Shown here: piece after piece, positions 1-6,922 of the stretch
Layout of the letters: each line of letters begins with the position of its first letter
Numbering within the stretch: the first letter of the stretch is position 1
Assembly: GCA_004556345.1 (NCBI GenBank)
Contig: SFHQ01000030.1
Location: 1-21,309, forward strand
Direction of reading: 5' to 3'
Length of the DNA: 21,309 nucleotides
From: Clostridiales bacterium
GTDB lineage: Bacteria; Bacillota; Clostridia; Oscillospirales; Oscillospiraceae
The notes under the pieces: generated by a model
Told to the model about the DNA's origin: nothing
What the model saw: the letters and a program-made list of their open reading frames with translations, nothing else
Database searches by the model: none
Position numbers and translations under genes: made by a program

Positions 1-3
1 AAA

Positions 4-300
4 GTGATTACATACTTGGTCGCAGCTGCTATATTGGGCGTAATTATTAGCGCAATCTTTTCTCCTGTGGCTGGTGTAATTGTTGCTGCTCTCGGTGTTC
101 TCGGAATTGTTCCCACAATCAAAGAAGAAATGATGAAGGAAGATATTCCAAAGTACAGAGAGGAGCGAAAGCGTAAGAAACTTATGAATGATGATGGAAA
201 GTCATTTGGAATGCGGCGTGACGTGGATGTAGAGAATATGGGATTTGATAGTATGATAAGCAGAGGAAATATGCTCGGCGATAAACCAAATGAAAAATAA
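4..300 (+). CDS. Small membrane protein of unknown function, possibly 5'-truncated
   Basis: A 98-residue reading frame opens with GTG only three bases inside the window, so the true start may lie upstream. Residues about 4-37 are hydrophobic (Ile, Val, Ala, Leu, Gly) and could form one or two membrane-spanning segments. The remainder is charged and Lys/Arg/Asp-rich, so it is probably a cytoplasmic tail. I do not recognise the family. The DNA is clearly AT-richer than every later gene and uses A/T-ending codons (AAA, GAA, ATT, GAT), unlike the G/C-ending codons that dominate from position 430 on. This suggests a different origin, such as a mobile element or recent acquisition, but nothing else here confirms that. 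No ribosome binding site can be judged. It could be the C-terminal end of a longer protein. Confidence 0.5.
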   Translation: MITYLVAAAILGVIISAIFSPVAGVIVAALGVLGIVPTIKEEMMKEDIPKYREERKRKKLMNDDGKSFGMRRDVDVENMGFDSMISRGNMLGDKPNEK

Positions 301-358
301 AGCATCCAGGCTGTAGCTCACAGCAGATTGAATAATAGGTGGTATTCAATAAAGCAGA

Positions 359-400
359 CAATCCCCCATCTAAGTGAAATTCCGCTTAGATGGGGGATTG
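359..400. repeat. Perfect 16-bp inverted repeat (hairpin)
   Basis: The arms at 359-374 (CAATCCCCCATCTAAG) and 385-400 are exact reverse complements around a 10-base loop. No T-run follows on the + strand, so it is not a textbook terminator for the upstream frame. It sits near the change from AT-rich to GC-rich DNA. Possible roles are a factor-dependent or bidirectional terminator, or the end hairpin of a mobile element. The sequence alone does not decide. Confidence 0.7.
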
Positions 401-406
401 CTGCAT

Positions 407-421
407 GGTGACTCCGTCACC
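407..421. repeat. Small dyad overlapping the dpaA promoter
   Basis: GGTGAC (407-412) and GTCACC (416-421) form a 6-bp dyad around a TCC centre. It covers the proposed -35 element of the sporulation promoter, so it could be a regulator site. It may also be chance. Confidence 0.3.
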
Positions 422-446
422 CCCGATCCCCCTTGCGCATAGAATG
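418..446 (+). promoter_or_regulatory. Sigma-K-like promoter for dpaAB
   Basis: CACC at 418-421, a 16-bp gap, then CATAGAATG at 438-446 match the known mother-cell sigma-K pattern (mACm, 15-16 bp, CATAnnnTa) except for the last base. Transcription would begin about 25 bases before the dpaA start. In Bacillus subtilis the dipicolinate synthase genes are sigma-K dependent, which fits. I see no good sigma-A promoter here. Confidence 0.55.
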
Positions 447-472
447 GCAGCGTAGGGAAGGAGGCGGTCTGC

Positions 473-1342
473 ATGAAATGGATGGACCGGGAGCGGAGCT
501 TTTGGGTGATCGGGGGCGACCTGCGGCAGCGGGCCTTGGCGCGGCTGCTCCGGGAGGACGGCCACACCGTCCACATCGCCGGGCTGGAAGGCGAGGGCCT
601 GGAGCCGGAGCCGCTTGGCCCTGGGCTGGCGCTGGCGCACTGCGTCATTTTACCCCTGCCGGTGGCGGTGGGGGAGAGCTTTGTACACACCCCGCTCAGT
701 GCCGCTCGTCTGCCGCTGGCCCAGGTGCTGGACTGCCTGCGGCCCGGCCAGCTGGTCTGCGGCGGTATGATTTCCCCGGCGGTGACGGCGGAGATGACCC
801 GGCGGGGTCTGCGCTGGGCGGATTACTACGCCAGGGAAGAGTGCATGGTGGCCAACGCCGTGCCCACGGCGGAGGGGGCGGTGCAGGTGGCCATGGAGGA
901 GCTGCCCATCACGCTCCACAGCGCCAGGGTCCTCATCCTGGGCTTCGGCCGGGTGGGAAAGCTCACCGCCCACCGGATGGGGGCCTTGGGGGCGAAGGTC
1001 ACGGTCTCGGCTCAGTCCTATGAGGACCTGGCCTGGGCGGCGGCCTACGGCTATGAGACAGACCGGCTGGAAGACCTGGCCTGGGAGCTGGGGGGCTTTG
1101 ACCTCGTTGTGAACACGATCCCCGCCCCGGTGCTGGACGAACGGCGGCTGCGCTGGGTGGCCCCAGGGGCGTTTTTGCTGGATTTGGCCTCCGCCCCCGG
1201 CGGGATCGACCGAGCGGCGGCCCAGCGGCGCAACTTGCAAGTCTTGCAGGCCCCCGGTCTGCCAGGACGGGTGGCCCCGGTGACGGCGGCGGCTGCCATC
1301 CGGGACGCCGTGTATCATATTTTATGGGAACAGGAGGCATAA
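473..1342 (+). CDS. dpaA: Dipicolinate synthase subunit A
   Basis: The 289-residue protein matches the SpoVFA/DpaA family. With DpaB it makes dipicolinate (pyridine-2,6-dicarboxylate) from 4-hydroxy-tetrahydrodipicolinate of the lysine pathway. In spore formers this happens in the mother cell, and the product fills the spore core as its calcium salt. A dinucleotide-binding Rossmann motif is visible at residues about 153-162 (VLILGFGRVG). The N-terminal part has a second small nucleotide-fold start near residues 10-16. The ATG at 473 follows AAGGAGG (458-464) at 8 bases. dpaB begins four bases after the stop, so the two are co-transcribed. In B. subtilis the operon continues into asd, dapG and dapA. 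Here it ends after dpaB at a terminator. Length is as expected for the family (about 290-300). Confidence 0.93.
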   Translation: MKWMDRERSFWVIGGDLRQRALARLLREDGHTVHIAGLEGEGLEPEPLGPGLALAHCVILPLPVAVGESFVHTPLSAARLPLAQVLDCLRPGQLVCGGMISPAVTAEMTRRGLRWADYYAREECMVANAVPTAEGAVQVAMEELPITLHSARVLILGFGRVGKLTAHRMGALGAKVTVSAQSYEDLAWAAAYGYETDRLEDLAWELGGFDLVVNTIPAPVLDERRLRWVAPGAFLLDLASAPGGIDRAAAQRRNLQVLQAPGLPGRVAPVTAAAAIRDAVYHILWEQEA

Positions 1343-1346
1343 CGCC

Positions 1347-1928
1347 ATGGAGGAGACACGGGTGGGGTTTGCCCTCACCGGATCGTTCTGTACCCTAGAC
1401 AACGCGCTGCGGGCCATGGAGGAGACCGCCGCGAGCTACCCCAATATCCTCCCCATCCTCTCTGAGACGACGGCGGCAACCGACACTCGCTTTGGGCGGG
1501 CGGAAGCCTTTCGCCAGCGGGCGGAGGAAGCCTGCGGCCGCCGGGCGATGACCAGCATCCCGGAGGTGGAGCCCATCGGCCCCAAGGGGCTGTTAGACGT
1601 GCTGGTCATCGCTCCCTGCACGGGCAACACCCTGGCGAAGCTGGCTGCCGGCATCGCGGACACGGCAGTGACCATGGCCGCGAAAGCGCATCTGCGCAAC
1701 GGGCGGCCTGTGGTCCTGGCAGTGTCCACCAACGACGGGCTGGCGGGGGCCGCGAAAAACATCGGGGCGCTCATGGCCCGGAAGCACATCTATTTTGTCC
1801 CCTTCCGCCAGGATGACCCGGAGGGGAAGCCCACGTCCCTGGTGGCCGACATGACCCAGGTGACGGCAGCCATTGCCGCTGCGCTGGAGGGGAGACAGCT
1901 CCAGCCGGTCTTGCTGGGCGCACGGTAA
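1347..1928 (+). CDS. dpaB: Dipicolinate synthase subunit B
   Basis: The 193-residue protein belongs to the flavoprotein-like SpoVFB/DpaB family, the partner of DpaA in dipicolinate synthesis. It shows the flavoprotein-fold beginning VGFALTGSFC (residues 6-15), the internal PCTGNTLAKLAAGIAD segment (residues about 90-105) and the conserved VLAVSTNDGL region (about 122-132). Family length is about 200. An AGGAGG ribosome binding site lies inside the end of dpaA, just before the stop, which suggests translational coupling. A strong terminator follows 15 bases after the stop. Identity is clear from both sequence and pairing. Confidence 0.93.
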   Translation: MEETRVGFALTGSFCTLDNALRAMEETAASYPNILPILSETTAATDTRFGRAEAFRQRAEEACGRRAMTSIPEVEPIGPKGLLDVLVIAPCTGNTLAKLAAGIADTAVTMAAKAHLRNGRPVVLAVSTNDGLAGAAKNIGALMARKHIYFVPFRQDDPEGKPTSLVADMTQVTAAIAAALEGRQLQPVLLGAR

Positions 1929-1943
1929 ATTTCTTTTTTGTTT

Positions 1944-1971
1944 GGGGCCGCAGGAGTCTGCGGCCCCTTTT
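1944..1971 (+). terminator. Intrinsic terminator after dpaAB
   Basis: A perfect 10-bp GC-rich stem, GGGGCCGCAG at 1944-1953 with CTGCGGCCCC at 1958-1967, has a 4-base loop and is followed by TTTT at 1968-1971. It closes the dipicolinate operon and separates it from the dsdA promoter just downstream. Confidence 0.9.
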
Positions 1972-1973
1972 GC

Positions 1974-2002
1974 TTGAAAAAGGCGGGCGCTTGGGATACA
2001 AT
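1974..2002 (+). promoter_or_regulatory. Sigma-A promoter for the D-serine lyase unit
   Basis: TTGAAA (1974-1979) and TACAAT (1997-2002) are separated by exactly 17 bp. It begins directly after the dpaB terminator and lies about 50 bases before the ATG at 2054, so dsdA has its own transcription start. Confidence 0.75.
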
Positions 2003-2053
2003 ACAGGGCAAGAAACACGATCAGCCCCCGATGACAACAGAGGAAGTGAAACC

Positions 2054-3394
2054 ATGAGTAAAAAAATTTATGAGACCGACGCCCAGACCATGGCCGACCT
2101 GACGGCCGGCAAAGAGACCGTCTGGAAAAATCCCCGCTACGTCCCCTTCGACCTGGTGCGCGGCCTGTGTGACCTGGTGGTGTCCGAGGCGGACATCGCC
2201 GACGCTGAGGCGCGGCTGGCCCGGTTTGCGCCTTTTCTGGAACGAGCTTTCCCGGAGACCCAGGCCAACCACGGCCTGATCGAGTCCCCACTGGCTGAGC
2301 TGGAGAAGATGCAGCCCGCCCTGGAGAAGGCCTACGGCGGGAAGATCCCCGGCCGCCTACTGCTGAAGAAAGACAGCCATCTGGACATCGCCGGGTCCGT
2401 CAAGGCCCGCGGCGGCATCTATGAAGTGTTGAAGCACGCGGAGGATCTGGCCCTGGCCGCCGGGAAGCTCACCGAGCAGGACGACTACGCCGCCTTTGCC
2501 GATGAGGACATGCAGAAGTTCCTGGGCGGCTACACGGTGCAGGTGGGCTCCACCGGCAACCTGGGTCTCTCCATCGGCATCATGAGCGCTGCCCTGGGCT
2601 TCCGGGTCATCGTCCACATGAGCGCCGATGCCAAGCAGTGGAAGAAGGACCTGCTGCGGAGCAAGGGCGTGGAGGTCATTGAGTATGCCGACGACTACTC
2701 CCGCGCCGTGGAGGAGGGGCGGAAGCGCTCCGAGGCCGACCCCACCAGCTACTTCGTGGACGACGAGAAATCCGTCACCCTCTTCCTGGGCTACGCCGTG
2801 GCCGCCAAGCGGCTGGACGCCCAGCTGAAGGAAAAGGGCATTGCTGTGGATGAGGCCCACCCCCTCATCGTCTACGTCCCCGCCGGGGTGGGCGGGGCGC
2901 CGGGCGGCGTGTGCTATGGCCTCAAGCGGCTCTATGGCGACAACGTCCACTGCTTCTTTGTCGAGCCGACCCAGTGCCCCTCGGTCCTGCTGGGCATGGC
3001 GACCCAGAAATTTGAACAGGCCAACGTCCGGGACTACGGTCTCTCCGGCAAGACCGAGGCCGACGGCCTGGCCTGCGCCAGCCCCTCCAGCTTTGTCACC
3101 CGGATCATGACCAATCTTGTCTCCGGCGAGTGTACCGTCTCCGACGCCAAGCTCTATGATTTCCTGCGCCTGCTGGTGGAGACGGAGGGGGAGCGCATCG
3201 AGCCCTCCAGCTGCGCCGCGTTCCAAGGCCCCGTGGCCCTGTGCCAGGCGGAGGGGAGCGTGGCCTACTGCCAGGAGCAGGGCCTGACCCCCGACCGGCT
3301 GAACAACGCCACCCAGATCGTCTGGGCCACCGGCGGCCGCCTGGTCCCGGAGGAGATCTGGGACGTGTATCTGAACACCCACCTGGATGCCTGA
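2054..3394 (+). CDS. dsdA: D-serine ammonia-lyase (D-serine dehydratase)
   Basis: This PLP enzyme converts D-serine to pyruvate and ammonia. It is used to detoxify D-serine or feed on it. The 446-residue product is close to the 442 of Escherichia coli DsdA. The PLP-binding lysine is K117 in SVKARGG (115-121). The glycine-rich phosphate loop GSTGNLG is at 164-170, and a second glycine-rich run (PAGVGGAPGG) lies near 275-285. The frame is open upstream to 1970. I chose ATG 2054 because AGAGGA (2039-2044) sits 9 bases before it and because an upstream start would overlap the promoter. No dsdC regulator or D-serine permease is nearby. The related diaminopropionate ammonia-lyases are an alternative, but the motif context fits DsdA better. 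Confidence 0.88.
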   Translation: MSKKIYETDAQTMADLTAGKETVWKNPRYVPFDLVRGLCDLVVSEADIADAEARLARFAPFLERAFPETQANHGLIESPLAELEKMQPALEKAYGGKIPGRLLLKKDSHLDIAGSVKARGGIYEVLKHAEDLALAAGKLTEQDDYAAFADEDMQKFLGGYTVQVGSTGNLGLSIGIMSAALGFRVIVHMSADAKQWKKDLLRSKGVEVIEYADDYSRAVEEGRKRSEADPTSYFVDDEKSVTLFLGYAVAAKRLDAQLKEKGIAVDEAHPLIVYVPAGVGGAPGGVCYGLKRLYGDNVHCFFVEPTQCPSVLLGMATQKFEQANVRDYGLSGKTEADGLACASPSSFVTRIMTNLVSGECTVSDAKLYDFLRLLVETEGERIEPSSCAAFQGPVALCQAEGSVAYCQEQGLTPDRLNNATQIVWATGGRLVPEEIWDVYLNTHLDA

Positions 3395-5480
3395 GCCGAA
3401 GGCGAAGCGCAGCGGCATGGACTTTGCGGAATGGAAAGCGGCTTGGGGCGTGCGGCTCAACGACCAGCAGGAGGCAGCGGTCCAGGCCGCCGAGGGGCCG
3501 GTGCTGCTGCTGGCCGTCCCCGGCAGCGGGAAGACTACGGCCCTCATCCACCGGCTGGGCTATCTCATCTTCTGCCGGGGGGTGGCCCCGGAACATATCC
3601 TGACCGTGACCTACACCGTCTCCGCCACCAAGGACATGGCGGCCCGCTTTGCCCAGGTCTTCGGGGCGGACCTGGCAGGGCGGTTGGAGTTTCGGACCAT
3701 CAACGGCCTTTCCGCCCGGATCATCCGCTACTATGAAAAGACCAAGGGCCGAACGGCCTTTGCACTCATCACCAGCGAGCGGAAGCTCTCCAGTCTGGTG
3801 GGCGACCTCTGCCAGAAGGCCACGGGGGAGTTTCCCACAGAGAGTACGGTAAAATCTCTGCGGACGGCCATCACCTACATCAAAAACAAGCAGCTCGGCC
3901 CGGAGGCCATCGAAAAATATCCACTGGATGACCTTCCGGTGGGGAAAATTTATCAGGAATACTGCGCCGCCCTGCGCAGCTATGGCTGGATGGATTTCGA
4001 CGATCAGATGGTCTACGCCGCCCGCATTTTGCGGAAGTACCCGGAGATCTTAGGGGCCTTTCAGGACCGCTATCGCTACCTCTGCGTGGACGAGGCCCAG
4101 GACACCTCCCGGATCCAGCACACGATCCTGCGCCTGCTGGCGGGGCAGCGGCAGAACCTCTTTCTCGTGGGCGACGAGGACCAGAGCATCTACGGCTTCC
4201 GGGCGGCGGAGCCGTCGGCCCTGCTCCACTTTGAGCAGGACTATCCGGGGGCCAAGGTCCTGCTCCTGGAGCGAAATTACCGCTCCACCGCCCGGATCGT
4301 TCAGGCGGCGGATGCCTTCATCCGCCAAAACCAGCACCGGCGGGACAAGCACATGGTGGCCGTCCGGGACGACGGCCCGGTCATCCAGCCCATCTGGGTG
4401 GCGGACCGGGTGGAGCAGTATGCCTTTCTCGCCCGCCTGGCCGCTACCTGCGACCGGGAGACGGCAGTCCTGGCCCGGAACAACGACAGCGCCCTGCCCG
4501 TTCTGGACCTGCTGGACCGGCAGGGCATCGGTTGCCGCTGCCGCCAGATCGAGGGGAGCTTCTTTTCCCACCGGATCGTCCGGGACGTGGAACACTTCAT
4601 CACCCTGGCCTACGAGCCGACGAATGGGGAGGCCTTTCTCCCCATCTACTATAAGCTGGGGGCCAGCATCAAAAAGGCCGCAGCCCACTGGGCCGTGCGG
4701 GAGAGCCGCCAGACGGGAGAGCCTATTCTGGAGCTGCTGGCTGACTGCCCCGGCATCTCCCAAAAGGGGCGGCACCGCTGTGCGTCCCTGGCCCGCCGCT
4801 TCCAGCTCCTGCCGGGGCTGACGGGGGACCAGGCCATCGACCGCATCCGCCGGACCCTGGGCTACGGGGCCTACCTGGACGACCGGGAGATGGACAGCGG
4901 CAAGCTAGATATTTTGGAGAGCCTGGGAAAACAGACGGACAGCCCCAAGGCACTCCTGGCCCGCCTGCGGGAATTGCAGGGCATCGTGGCCCAGGGGTCC
5001 AGCGACCCGGAAAGCCCCTTCCTCATCTCCACCATCCACTCCAGCAAGGGCCTGGAATACCAGCGGGTGATCCTGATGGACGTGGCCGACGGCATCCTGC
5101 CCTCGATCGACCCGCCCAGAGGGTCCCACCCGGACCCGGAAGAGGTGGAACTGTATGAGGAGGAGCGCCGCCTCTTCTACGTCGGCATGACCCGCGCAAA
5201 AGAAGAGCTGGCCATCTTCCGCTTCCGGCGGGAGGGCTTGGAGAGCACCTTTGCCAACACCCTCTTCCCCTACGATCAAAAAGTGGCCCACCCTCCCGAA
5301 CGGGAGAGCGGGCCAAGAGAACATCTATCGCCGGGGGACCGGGTGGACCACAAGATCTTCGGCCCCGGCCGCATCGTCAGCCGCCAGGGGGACATCGCCA
5401 GCATCCGCTTTGAGGACGGCACCGAAAAGCGCTTTGCGTTGGCAGCGGCGGTGAAGAAGAACTTGATCCGAAAGGGATAG
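3387..5480 (+). CDS. UvrD/PcrA-type superfamily 1 DNA helicase
   Basis: The 697-residue protein has the full set of SF1A helicase motifs and would be an ATP-driven 3'-5' DNA helicase for repair or recombination. Visible motifs are Walker A GSGKT (46-50), the DEAQD Walker B box (235-239), GDEDQSIYGFR (motif III, about 261-271), LERNYRST (motif IV), STIHSSKGLEYQ (motif V) and FYVGMTRAKEEL (motif VI, 597-608). Residues about 645-697 (DRVDHKIFGPGRI...) form the small Tudor-like tail seen in PcrA and UvrD. It is slightly shorter than typical PcrA (about 720-740). The ATG at 3387 overlaps the dsdA end by 8 bases and has only a weak binding site. An ATG at 3417 is a possible alternative. Overlap with dsdA implies one transcript. 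The stop lies 3 bases from the convergent yfcE-like gene. Confidence 0.9.
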   Translation: MPEPKAKRSGMDFAEWKAAWGVRLNDQQEAAVQAAEGPVLLLAVPGSGKTTALIHRLGYLIFCRGVAPEHILTVTYTVSATKDMAARFAQVFGADLAGRLEFRTINGLSARIIRYYEKTKGRTAFALITSERKLSSLVGDLCQKATGEFPTESTVKSLRTAITYIKNKQLGPEAIEKYPLDDLPVGKIYQEYCAALRSYGWMDFDDQMVYAARILRKYPEILGAFQDRYRYLCVDEAQDTSRIQHTILRLLAGQRQNLFLVGDEDQSIYGFRAAEPSALLHFEQDYPGAKVLLLERNYRSTARIVQAADAFIRQNQHRRDKHMVAVRDDGPVIQPIWVADRVEQYAFLARLAATCDRETAVLARNNDSALPVLDLLDRQGIGCRCRQIEGSFFSHRIVRDVEHFITLAYEPTNGEAFLPIYYKLGASIKKAAAHWAVRESRQTGEPILELLADCPGISQKGRHRCASLARRFQLLPGLTGDQAIDRIRRTLGYGAYLDDREMDSGKLDILESLGKQTDSPKALLARLRELQGIVAQGSSDPESPFLISTIHSSKGLEYQRVILMDVADGILPSIDPPRGSHPDPEEVELYEEERRLFYVGMTRAKEELAIFRFRREGLESTFANTLFPYDQKVAHPPERESGPREHLSPGDRVDHKIFGPGRIVSRQGDIASIRFEDGTEKRFALAAAVKKNLIRKG

Positions 5481-5483
5481 CCG

Positions 5484-6023
5484 TCACAGGGCTTCCCAGT
5501 GGTATTCTTCCCCGTCCAGGGTCATCCAGCGGAAGATGCCGTCCTCGTAGAGCAGGCAGCTGTGGTCGGATCGACCGCGGGGCAGGGAGACGGAGCCGGG
5601 GTTGGCGCAGAAGAGGTCTTCGACGCGGCCCCAGGCGGGGACGTGGGTGTGGCCGGAGAGCAGAATTTCTGCCATGCCGCGGGGCGGAGGATTCTGCGGG
5701 CCATACCGGTGGCCGTGGGTGAGAAAGACGGAGCGCCCCTCCCATTCCTGGAGCAGATACTTGGGGGAGCCGGGGAAGCGGGGGCGCAGGGCACCGACGC
5801 CGTAGTCGCAGTTGCCCTCCACCCAGAGAATATCCGGGGCAATGGCATTGAGCTGGTCGATGACGTCCTGCGGGTCGTATTCATAGCGGGGATCGTAGGA
5901 GCCGGAATAGGCCAGGTCGCCCAGCAGGACGAGCTGCTCTGCCCCGGTCTCCCGATATAGGGCTAAGAGCTGGCGGCAGAAGACGGCGGAGCCGTGCAGG
6001 TCGGACGCAATGAGTCGTTTCAT
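5484..6023 (-). CDS. yfcE: YfcE-like metallophosphoesterase
   Basis: The 179-residue protein is a calcineurin-type phosphoesterase of the YfcE/MJ0936 group. The E. coli enzyme is a manganese-dependent phosphodiesterase with an unclear physiological substrate. All metal-binding blocks are present: DLHG (8-11), GD (35-36), GNCD (70-73), HGH (103-105) and GHTH (124-127). Length is near the family norm (about 180). The start follows AAAGAGGTGATC on the minus strand, a strong binding site. Its own promoter lies right upstream. It ends 3 bases from the helicase stop on the other strand with no terminator between, so the two transcripts must run into each other. Confidence 0.9.
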   Translation of the reverse strand: MKRLIASDLHGSAVFCRQLLALYRETGAEQLVLLGDLAYSGSYDPRYEYDPQDVIDQLNAIAPDILWVEGNCDYGVGALRPRFPGSPKYLLQEWEGRSVFLTHGHRYGPQNPPPRGMAEILLSGHTHVPAWGRVEDLFCANPGSVSLPRGRSDHSCLLYEDGIFRWMTLDGEEYHWEAL

Positions 6024-6044
6024 GGGGGATCACCTCTTTGGGCC

Positions 6045-6073
6045 AGTATACTCCATCTCCCCTCCGGGGGCAA
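6045..6073 (-). promoter_or_regulatory. Sigma-A promoter for the yfcE-like gene
   Basis: On the minus strand TTGCCC (6073-6068) and TATACT (6050-6045) are 17 bp apart. The start codon at 6023 is about 20 bases beyond the -10 box, so the leader is very short. It partly faces the + strand promoter at 6086-6114. Confidence 0.55.
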
Positions 6074-6085
6074 GATATTTCCCCT

Positions 6086-6114
6086 TTGGCAAGGCGCGGA
6101 AATCGTGGTATAAT
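6086..6114 (+). promoter_or_regulatory. Sigma-A promoter for the zinc-ribbon gene
   Basis: TTGGCA (6086-6091) and a perfect TATAAT (6109-6114) are 17 bp apart. Transcription would start near 6121 and leave a ~90-base leader that carries a tandem repeat and a small hairpin. Confidence 0.8.
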
Positions 6115-6122
6115 ACAACAAT

Positions 6123-6158
6123 ACCACCCAGATCAACCTGACCACCCAGACCAACCTG
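6123..6158 (+). repeat. Two tandem 18-bp repeats in a leader
   Basis: ACCACCCAGATCAACCTG (6123-6140) is followed directly by the same 18 bases with one change (T to C) at 6141-6158. They lie in the untranslated leader of the next gene. They could be a protein binding site or simple slippage. Nothing else supports a role. Confidence 0.75.
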
Positions 6159-6181
6159 CAAACGAAGCTGCAAAACACAGA

Positions 6182-6196
6182 GGGGGATACGCCCCC
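6182..6196 (+). promoter_or_regulatory. Hairpin next to the ribosome binding site
   Basis: GGGGG (6182-6186) and CCCCC (6192-6196) pair around a 5-base loop, immediately before the GGAGGTG ribosome binding site (6197-6203). Alternative pairing of the C-run with that G-rich site could tune translation. This is inferred from sequence only. Confidence 0.35.
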
Positions 6197-6209
6197 GGAG
6201 GTGACTGTT

Positions 6210-6833
6210 ATGATAGAAGATGCAAAGCGATCCATCGCGTTTCTCTGCCCGTCCTGCCGCCAGCCGGTGATTTTGGAGCGGTCCGTGTTCCAGCTGGCTG
6301 CCGCCGGCGGGAAGCTGCCCTGCCCCTGCGGCAAGTCGTCCATTCGCATTGACCTGATGGGGGACCGGGTGAATCTCACCGTGCCCTGCCTGTTCTGCGA
6401 GCAGGAGCACACCGTGACCTGCTCCACCCACGCCTTTCTCACGGAGAAGTGCCTGGCCTTTTCCTGCGCCAACTCCGGCCTGGACTGCTGCTATGTGGGC
6501 GAGGAGGAGCCGGTCTTCGCCGCCATGAAGCGGCTGGAGGAGACGCTGGATGTGCTGGAGACAGAGGCCGGGGCCGAGGGGACCTTCCTCAATGATCTCG
6601 TGATGGAAGAGATCTTAGGGGAGCTGCGGGACATCGGCCTGCGGGACGGCATCTCCTGCACCTGCGGCTGCCGGGACTGGAAGCTGAAGATCAATTACAG
6701 CTCTGTGGAGCTGTTCTGCGCCCGCTGCGGCGGGGCCTTGAAGCTCCCGGCGGCCACCATGTCCGACCTGGAAGATCTCTGCTGCAAGCCCACGCTGCTC
6801 ATCCGGGGAGACCGCCCCAAGGGAGAAGAATAA
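6210..6833 (+). CDS. Cysteine-rich zinc-ribbon-like protein of unknown function
   Basis: I do not recognise the family of this 207-residue protein. It carries several paired cysteines suited to zinc: C13/C16 (CPSC), C38/C40, C60/C63 (CLFC), C71, C81, C86, C93/C94, and a C-terminal set C150/C152/C154 with C170/C173 (CARC). The layout suggests two or three zinc-binding units joined by an acidic helical stretch (residues about 98-145, rich in Glu and Leu) that could be a coiled coil. It has no membrane segment or signal peptide, so it is probably cytoplasmic. The start is the ATG at 6210, because GGAGGTG at 6197-6203 is spaced 6 bases from it. An in-frame GTG at 6201 overlaps that site and is unlikely. 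It has its own promoter. A role in nucleic-acid or protein binding is possible but unproven. Confidence 0.8.
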   Translation: MIEDAKRSIAFLCPSCRQPVILERSVFQLAAAGGKLPCPCGKSSIRIDLMGDRVNLTVPCLFCEQEHTVTCSTHAFLTEKCLAFSCANSGLDCCYVGEEEPVFAAMKRLEETLDVLETEAGAEGTFLNDLVMEEILGELRDIGLRDGISCTCGCRDWKLKINYSSVELFCARCGGALKLPAATMSDLEDLCCKPTLLIRGDRPKGEE

Positions 6834-6846
6834 GCTGTTTCCGGCG

Positions 6847-6874
6847 CACATCTCCCCTCCTGGGGCATAAGATG
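6847..6874 (+). promoter_or_regulatory. Sigma-K-like promoter for the Cys-rich mini-protein
   Basis: CACA (6847-6850), a 15-bp gap, then CATAAGATG (6866-6874) fit the sigma-K pattern and closely resemble the dpaA promoter at 418-446. The predicted transcription start is about 40 bases before the ATG at 6923. No sigma-A promoter is evident in this gap. Confidence 0.5.
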
Positions 6875-6878
6875 GACT

Positions 6879-6897
6879 GAGACCGCCCGACGGTCTC
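6879..6897 (+). repeat. Leader hairpin before the mini-protein
   Basis: GAGACCG (6879-6885) and CGGTCTC (6891-6897) form a 7-bp stem with a 5-base loop. It begins at the predicted transcription start of the mini-protein. It may stabilise the 5' end of the message. Confidence 0.45.
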
Positions 6898-6922
6898 CAT
6901 CTCTCACAGGAGGTTCTAGTTT

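Noticed and set aside
1970..2053. Upstream extension of the dsdA frame
   Set aside because: It would start inside the dpaB terminator tail and span the -35/-10 promoter boxes. The ATG at 2054 has a proper binding site.
2357..3547. 396-residue minus-strand frame opposite dsdA
   Set aside because: Shadow of the dsdA coding frame. The product is Gly/His/Val-rich with no recognisable domain.
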